Notes under the pieces: model-generated
Seen by the model: only the letters and a program-made list of their open reading frames with translations
Database searches by the model: none
What the model was told of the DNA's origin: nothing
Origin: Ruminococcus sp.
GTDB taxonomy: Bacteria; Bacillota; Clostridia; Oscillospirales; Acutalibacteraceae
Length of the DNA: 64,000 bases
NCBI GenBank assembly: GCA_022779485.1
Contig: JALFTC010000027.1
Span: 1-64,000 of the forward strand
Direction of reading: 5' to 3'
Shown here: piece by piece, positions 59,975 to 64,000 of the stretch
Position numbering within the stretch: the first letter of the stretch is position 1
How the letters are laid out: each line of letters starts with the position of its first letter
Translations under genes and position numbers: made by a program

Positions 59975-60290
59975 TACCTATAACAACATATTTATTTCAA
60001 AAATAATATCTGCTAAAACCATTAAATTTTTGTATTTAGTCACGCAAATCAGGGCAAAATAACAGGTAGAATATTTGTTCCGTTTCGGCTAACACAAATG
60101 TAAATATTCTTCGTCCTTTATGTGAATAGGGTGTAAATTAATTTTTAACAGAGTTTTAAATCCCCTCTAAATACACATTTTTTGGCTTTATTTTAGATTT
60201 TATATAGTAAAAATAACCATAGTGAATAATTTTAGACTTTCTCAGTTAGCGAAATTGACAAAATTATAACTCCTCAAAAATTTTTGGTGA
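59975..60290. other. AT-rich intergenic stretch, nothing recognised
   Basis: About 315 bases between divergent ylxM and phoH promoters. No reading frame with a ribosome binding site, no repeat longer than chance, and no clear structure seen. Confidence 0.6.
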
Positions 60291-60306
60291 AAAACACTAA
60301 AAAATG

Positions 60307-60315
60307 TGGTATAAT
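60307..60315 (+). promoter_or_regulatory. Extended -10 promoter of the phoH operon
   Basis: TGGTATAAT, an extended -10 (TGn-TATAAT) with no good -35 at the usual distance; 32 nt before the phoH start. Confidence 0.6.
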
Positions 60316-60346
60316 TTTGTAGTACAAAACAAATGGAGGATTGTTT

Positions 60347-61315
60347 TTGGAACAAATAATCAGTATTGACAGAATGGAACACGCTGTTGCGCTGTTCGGA
60401 AGTTTTGATGAAAACATCAAAATGATAGAAAAAGAATACGGAGTTCATATAATCTGCCGTGACAGCGAGCTGAAAATTTCCGGTGAAGCCGAAAAAGTAA
60501 GCAAGGCTGTTAAGGTTATCGACAATCTGCTAAGCTTTATTAACAAGGGCGAAAGCCTTAGCGAACAAAACATTCGCTACTGTATGAGCCTTGTTAACGA
60601 GGGCAGTGAGGACAAGATACAGGAGCTTTCCACAGACTGCATCTGTATTACAAGCAAGGGAAAGCCTGTAAAGCCAAAAACCTTGGGGCAAAAGAGATAT
60701 TGCCAAAGCATTGCAAAGAACACCATCACCATTGGTGTTGGACCTGCCGGAACCGGCAAGACCTACCTTGCAGTTGCTATGGCGGTAACGGCTTTCAGGG
60801 CAAAACAGGTAAACAGGATTATCCTTACAAGACCTGCTGTTGAGGCAGGGGAAAAGCTGGGATTTTTGCCCGGGGATTTGCAAAGCAAGGTTGACCCATA
60901 CCTTAGACCGCTGTATGACGCACTGTTTGATATGCTGGGTGCAGAAACATACAACAAGTATGTTGAGCGTGGCAACATTGAGGTTGCTCCACTGGCATAT
61001 ATGAGGGGCAGAACACTTGACGACAGCTTTATAATTTTGGACGAAGCCCAAAACACCACAAGGGAACAGATGAAAATGTTTCTCACAAGGCTTGGTTTCA
61101 ACTCCAAAATGGTAATCACAGGGGATGTAACCCAAATTGACCTTCCATCAGGGGCAAGAAGCGGACTTAAGGACTGCATTAAGGTTCTGAAAGATATAGA
61201 CGATATAAAGCATATTACATTTAACGAAAAGGATGTTGTAAGACATCACCTTGTTCAGGATATTATAAAAGCTTACGCAAAAACGGAGGAGACGAGAAAA
61301 AATGACAGAAAATAA
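60347..61315 (+). CDS. phoH: PhoH-family ATPase
   Basis: PhoH-like protein (PhoL/YbeZ type) that pairs with YbeY in RNA metabolism. 322 residues: an N-terminal KH-like part, then a helicase-like ATPase domain with Walker A IGVGPAGTGKTYLAVAMAV, RPAVEAGEKLGFLPGDLQSKVDPYLRPLYDA, Walker B SFIILDEAQNTTREQMKMFLTRLG, and VITGDVTQIDLP. The start is TTG at 60347 (MEQIISIDRMEH), 6 nt after GGAGGA; the TTG at 60341 touches the ribosome binding site and the first ATG is further in. First gene of phoH-ybeY. Confidence 0.96.
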   Translation: MEQIISIDRMEHAVALFGSFDENIKMIEKEYGVHIICRDSELKISGEAEKVSKAVKVIDNLLSFINKGESLSEQNIRYCMSLVNEGSEDKIQELSTDCICITSKGKPVKPKTLGQKRYCQSIAKNTITIGVGPAGTGKTYLAVAMAVTAFRAKQVNRIILTRPAVEAGEKLGFLPGDLQSKVDPYLRPLYDALFDMLGAETYNKYVERGNIEVAPLAYMRGRTLDDSFIILDEAQNTTREQMKMFLTRLGFNSKMVITGDVTQIDLPSGARSGLKDCIKVLKDIDDIKHITFNEKDVVRHHLVQDIIKAYAKTEETRKNDRK

Positions 61316-61805
61316 AATTAAAGTTATCATCACAAACAAGCAAAAGACAGTTAAAATACCAACAGGACTTAGAATGCTGGTAAGAAGAACCTGCAACGCT
61401 GTACTAAGGATGGAAAATTTTCAGGGCTCTGCCGAGGTTAGCGTTACTTTCGTTGACAATCAGGGAATAAGAGAGCTTAACGCCCAGTACAGGGACAAGG
61501 ACACAGAAACTGATGTTTTGTCTTTCCCAATGGGTGAAAACGGAGTTTGGGACAAGGACCCCGAAACAGGCGCTTTTATCCTTGGTGATGTTGTAATATC
61601 TATGGAAAAGGCTATGGAACAGGCAAATATTTACGGTCATTCTCTGCAAAGGGAGGTCGGCTACCTCACTGCCCACAGTGTACTTCACCTTTTGGGCTAC
61701 GACCACATTGAGCCTCTTGACAGAGTACATATGAGGGAAAAGGAAGAGCTTGTTATGGATCAGCTTGGTCTGCCTGCAAGCATAAGCTACATTGCAGAGG
61801 AGTAA
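61302..61805 (+). CDS. ybeY: Endoribonuclease YbeY
   Basis: Zinc-dependent RNase for 16S rRNA 3'-end maturation and ribosome quality control. 167 residues with the metal site TAHSVLHLLGYDH (H-x3-H-x5-H) and the upstream LNAQYRDKDTETDVLSFP block. Overlaps phoH by 14 nt, with GGAGGAGA as ribosome binding site. Normal length. Confidence 0.97.
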   Translation: MTENKIKVIITNKQKTVKIPTGLRMLVRRTCNAVLRMENFQGSAEVSVTFVDNQGIRELNAQYRDKDTETDVLSFPMGENGVWDKDPETGAFILGDVVISMEKAMEQANIYGHSLQREVGYLTAHSVLHLLGYDHIEPLDRVHMREKEELVMDQLGLPASISYIAEE

Positions 61806-61862
61806 CAAGCAATAAAACTTTTCTGCACAGGGCTTGTCCTTCATAGGAACGGAGCTGTTAAT

Positions 61863-62315
61863 GTGTGTAGAGAGGTAAACAGATTTGTTGTTGCAATAGA
61901 GGGTATTTGCCACGCCATCAGGACAGAAAGCCATCTGCGTTTTCACCTTGTGGCGTGTTTTTATGTGGTTTTCTTCGGCTTTTTATACAGTCTTACAAGG
62001 GCTTTATGGTGCATTACACTGCTTACAGCTTCATCTGTAATAGGCTTTGAGTTTATAAACACCGCTGTTGAAAGCCTTTGCGACTTTGTTCAGCCATCAT
62101 TTCACCCTCTAATAAAAATCACAAAGGATATATCCTCGGGATGTGTTTTGGTATCGGCTGTTTTTGCTTTTGCAAACGGTATAATCATCTTTGGCAATAG
62201 GGATAAATTCTTATTTATACTGAAATTTTATCTCTCATATCCAAGTGCAATACTTTCCCTTGTGGTGACAATAATTGTTTCTCTCATTTTTATATTTTTT
62301 ACAAAAAGTGAGTAA
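61863..62315 (+). CDS. dgkA: Diacylglycerol/undecaprenol kinase DgkA
   Basis: Small integral membrane kinase (in Gram-positives mainly undecaprenol kinase). 150 residues; the DgkA core is seen in VAIEGICHAIRTESHLRFHLVACF and VIGFEFINTAVESLCDFV (catalytic Glu/Asn motif), with three to four helices. The C-terminal about 30 residues (YPSAILSLVVTIIVSLIFIFF) add one more helix than the short type. It starts at GTG 61863, 8 nt after GGAG; the ATG two bases earlier is out of frame. Confidence 0.93.
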   Translation: MCREVNRFVVAIEGICHAIRTESHLRFHLVACFYVVFFGFLYSLTRALWCITLLTASSVIGFEFINTAVESLCDFVQPSFHPLIKITKDISSGCVLVSAVFAFANGIIIFGNRDKFLFILKFYLSYPSAILSLVVTIIVSLIFIFFTKSE

Positions 62316-62384
62316 ACATTGGAAATATTGCACAACAGCAAAAATTGATTTATAATAAATAGAGCTTAGTAAAGGAGAAGGGTT

Positions 62385-63296
62385 ATGAACACTAAGGATA
62401 AATCTGCTTTTGTAGCTATAATAGGACGACCGAATGTGGGCAAAAGCTCAATATTAAATAAACTTTTAGGGCAAAAGGTTGCCATAGTTTCTTCAAAGCC
62501 ACAGACAACACGCACAAGGATTATGGGTGTGCTTACAGAGGGGGAAAATCAGCTTGTATTTCTTGATACTCCCGGTATGCACAAACCAAAAAATTCCTTG
62601 GGCGACTATATGGTGCGTTCAATAAACGAATCTGTTGCCGGGGTAGACGCCTGTCTTTTGGTAACAGAGGCTTGTCAGGACATCAGAGAAAACGAAAAAC
62701 TTTTAATTGAAAAGGTTAAAAAGATGGGTTTGCCCTGTGTTTTGGCAATCAACAAAACCGATACGATTAACGACAAGGAAAAGCTACTTGAACAAATCAT
62801 AAGCTACACAAGCATTTTTGACTTTGACGCAATTGTGCCGGTATCTGCCGAAACAGGGGACAATCTGGACGAGCTAAAGGACGAGCTAAAGAAATTTACA
62901 TCAGAGGGCGGTCACTTTTTCCCTGACGACGCACTTACAGACCAGCCTGAAAAGGTGCTTGCATCGGAAATGATAAGGGAAAAAATCCTCCGCCTTACCG
63001 AAAAGGAAATTCCCCACGGAACTGCTGTTGTAATTGAAAGAATGAAAATGCGTGAGGACAAAAACCTGATGGACATTGACGCAACAATTTACTGCGAAAG
63101 AGATACCCACAAGGGCATACTTATCGGAAAAAAAGGCTCTATGCTTAAGAAAATTTCCACATATGCCCGTCAGGATATGGAAAACTTCTTTAACTGCAAG
63201 GTAAACCTGAAAACCTGGGTAAAGGTTAAGGAGGACTGGCGAAACAAGGAAAATCTTATGAGAAGCTTTGGCTTTGACCAAAACGATTTTCAGTGA
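62385..63296 (+). CDS. era: GTPase Era
   Basis: Ribosome-assembly GTPase that binds 16S rRNA near its 3' end. 303 residues: G1 IGRPNVGKSSILNKLLGQKVAIVSSKPQTTRTR, G3 DTPGMHKPKNSLGDYM, G4 NKTDTI, and a C-terminal KH domain with YCERDTHKGILIGKKGSMLKKISTYARQDMENFFNCKVNLKTWVKV. AAAGGAG ribosome binding site. Standard neighbour set with ybeY, dgkA, yqzL and recO. Confidence 0.98.
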   Translation: MNTKDKSAFVAIIGRPNVGKSSILNKLLGQKVAIVSSKPQTTRTRIMGVLTEGENQLVFLDTPGMHKPKNSLGDYMVRSINESVAGVDACLLVTEACQDIRENEKLLIEKVKKMGLPCVLAINKTDTINDKEKLLEQIISYTSIFDFDAIVPVSAETGDNLDELKDELKKFTSEGGHFFPDDALTDQPEKVLASEMIREKILRLTEKEIPHGTAVVIERMKMREDKNLMDIDATIYCERDTHKGILIGKKGSMLKKISTYARQDMENFFNCKVNLKTWVKVKEDWRNKENLMRSFGFDQNDFQ

Positions 63297-63357
63297 TTCC
63301 ATAATTTACAGACCATAAAAGAAATATCACCGTAAAATAATAATAAGGGTGATATTT

Positions 63358-63522
63358 ATGAATGAAACTGACGCATGGAACTACTTTATGCAAACAGGCC
63401 ATGTGAATGATTACCTGGCATATCTTTCTGTACAACAAGCCAAGAATGCCGGCAAGGAGCTTGAAAAGGGAAATGAAGACTCTGACAGAGGGGCTTATAC
63501 TGAAAGAACAGAATATAGGTGA
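63358..63522 (+). CDS. yqzL: YqzL-like small protein
   Basis: 54 residues: MNETDAWNYFMQTGHVNDYL at the start matches the YqzL pattern (WNYF-QTG-V--YL) of the small protein encoded between era and recO in Bacillus. AAGGGTGAT ribosome binding site. It overlaps recO by 50 bp in another frame. Function unknown. Confidence 0.8.
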   Translation: MNETDAWNYFMQTGHVNDYLAYLSVQQAKNAGKELEKGNEDSDRGAYTERTEYR

Positions 63523-64000
63523 GGGTGACAAGCTAATCACCGCCCTAACCGTCGAAAAAGGACTTGTGAAAGGCTTCGCTAAGGGTGCAAAAAATATCAA
63601 AAGTCAAAACTGCGCCGGCACACAGCTTTTCACCTACTCCCGACTTTGCTTAATTGACAGCAAAGGTCGGGATACATATACAATCAGTGAGGCAAAGGCA
63701 AAACAGCAGTTTTTCGCCCTTGGTAAAAGTGTAGAAAATATGTGCCTTGCCCAGTATTTTTCGGAGCTTATCCAAAGCGTTCTCGTCTTTGGGGAGAAAA
63801 ATGAGGAGGCACTTTCCCTTATACTGAACTCACTTTACCTTCTTTCAAATGGCAAGCGTTCACCCAGCCTGATAAAGCCTTGCTTTGAAATGAGGCTTTT
63901 ATCCATTTGCGGATATATGCCCGACCTTACAATGTGCAGTAACTGCGGTGAATACGACAGGGATTTATTCTTTTTTATCCCACAGACAGGCACACTTTAC
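63473..64000 (+). CDS. recO: DNA repair protein RecO, cut by window edge
   Basis: Loads RecA onto SSB-coated DNA with RecR/RecF. The first 176 codons are present: MKTLTEGLILKEQNIGEGDKLITALTVEKGLVKGFAKGAKNIKS is the OB-fold start, and CGYMPDLTMCSNCGEYD begins the zinc-finger region typical of RecO. AAAAGGG ribosome binding site; the start lies inside yqzL. The 3' end lies outside the window. Confidence 0.95.
   Translation, partial: MKTLTEGLILKEQNIGEGDKLITALTVEKGLVKGFAKGAKNIKSQNCAGTQLFTYSRLCLIDSKGRDTYTISEAKAKQQFFALGKSVENMCLAQYFSELIQSVLVFGEKNEEALSLILNSLYLLSNGKRSPSLIKPCFEMRLLSICGYMPDLTMCSNCGEYDRDLFFFIPQTGTLY

Overview
The window looks like chromosome of a low-GC, Gram-positive, endospore-forming gut Clostridium (Oscillospiraceae). 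The best match I can name is Ruminococcus bromii or a close relative. The reasons are: SpoIIE and SpoVAD; HrcA/CIRCE heat-shock control; a tRNA-Trp T-box; AGGAGG-type ribosome binding sites; and a secreted CBM26 - Ig - CBM74-like - Ig - dockerin protein with the layout of the R. bromii amylosome protein Sas6, accompanied by two GH13 enzymes and a malto-oligosaccharide-type importer. No tool was run; all calls rest on reading translations and motifs. No rRNA, CRISPR array, prophage or transposase gene was seen.

Layout. 1-2.4 kb: dnaK (cut by the window edge), grpE and hrcA on the minus strand under a CIRCE operator. 2.4-8.3 kb: small membrane proteins, rpsT, class II aldolase, an acyl-CoA-synthetase-like enzyme and a GH13 glucosidase. 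8.3-14.1 kb: a MecA-like adaptor, then rlmB - P-type-ATPase-like pseudoenzyme - rpe, and two small membrane proteins. 14.5-20.1 kb: a solitary spoVAD, the Sas6-like protein and a VanW-domain protein. 20.4-24 kb: an MGDG-synthase-type glycosyltransferase and spoIIE. 24.2-29.8 kb: a GH13 lipoprotein and a three-gene sugar importer without its ATPase. 30.4-34.4 kb: murE, a HAD phosphatase, nth and an EamA permease. 34.5-41 kb: a T-box-controlled trpEGDCBA operon lacking trpF, converging on trpS and an aminotransferase. 43.4-50 kb: two DHHW proteins around a NUDIX gene, a ComEA-like HhH protein, an AgrC/AgrA-like two-component pair and lexA. 50-54 kb: a possible 19-residue peptide gene, initiator tRNA, and a tandem pair of secreted paralogues. 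54-64 kb: lepA, an LCP protein, ylxM-ffh-rpsP-khpA, and phoH-ybeY-dgkA-era-yqzL-recO (recO cut by the edge).

How the genes fit together. The starch genes form one theme: a cell-surface or amylosome binding protein, an exported lipoprotein GH13, a solute-binding protein with two permeases, and a cytosolic GH13. The GH13 lipoprotein gene and the importer operon share a TTTTATC/GATAAAA dyad upstream. Two copies of a 167-179 bp palindromic repeat with 15-bp ends (TTAAGGAAACACTGA), plus several solo ends, lie at gene ends and in leaders. One copy lies between a consensus promoter and the trp T-box.

Most unusual items: the P-type-ATPase-like pseudoenzyme (9.6-12.2 kb); the repeat family and its placement relative to promoters; the peptide/structured-RNA locus at 50.15-50.34 kb; the shared dyad; and the trp operon without trpF.
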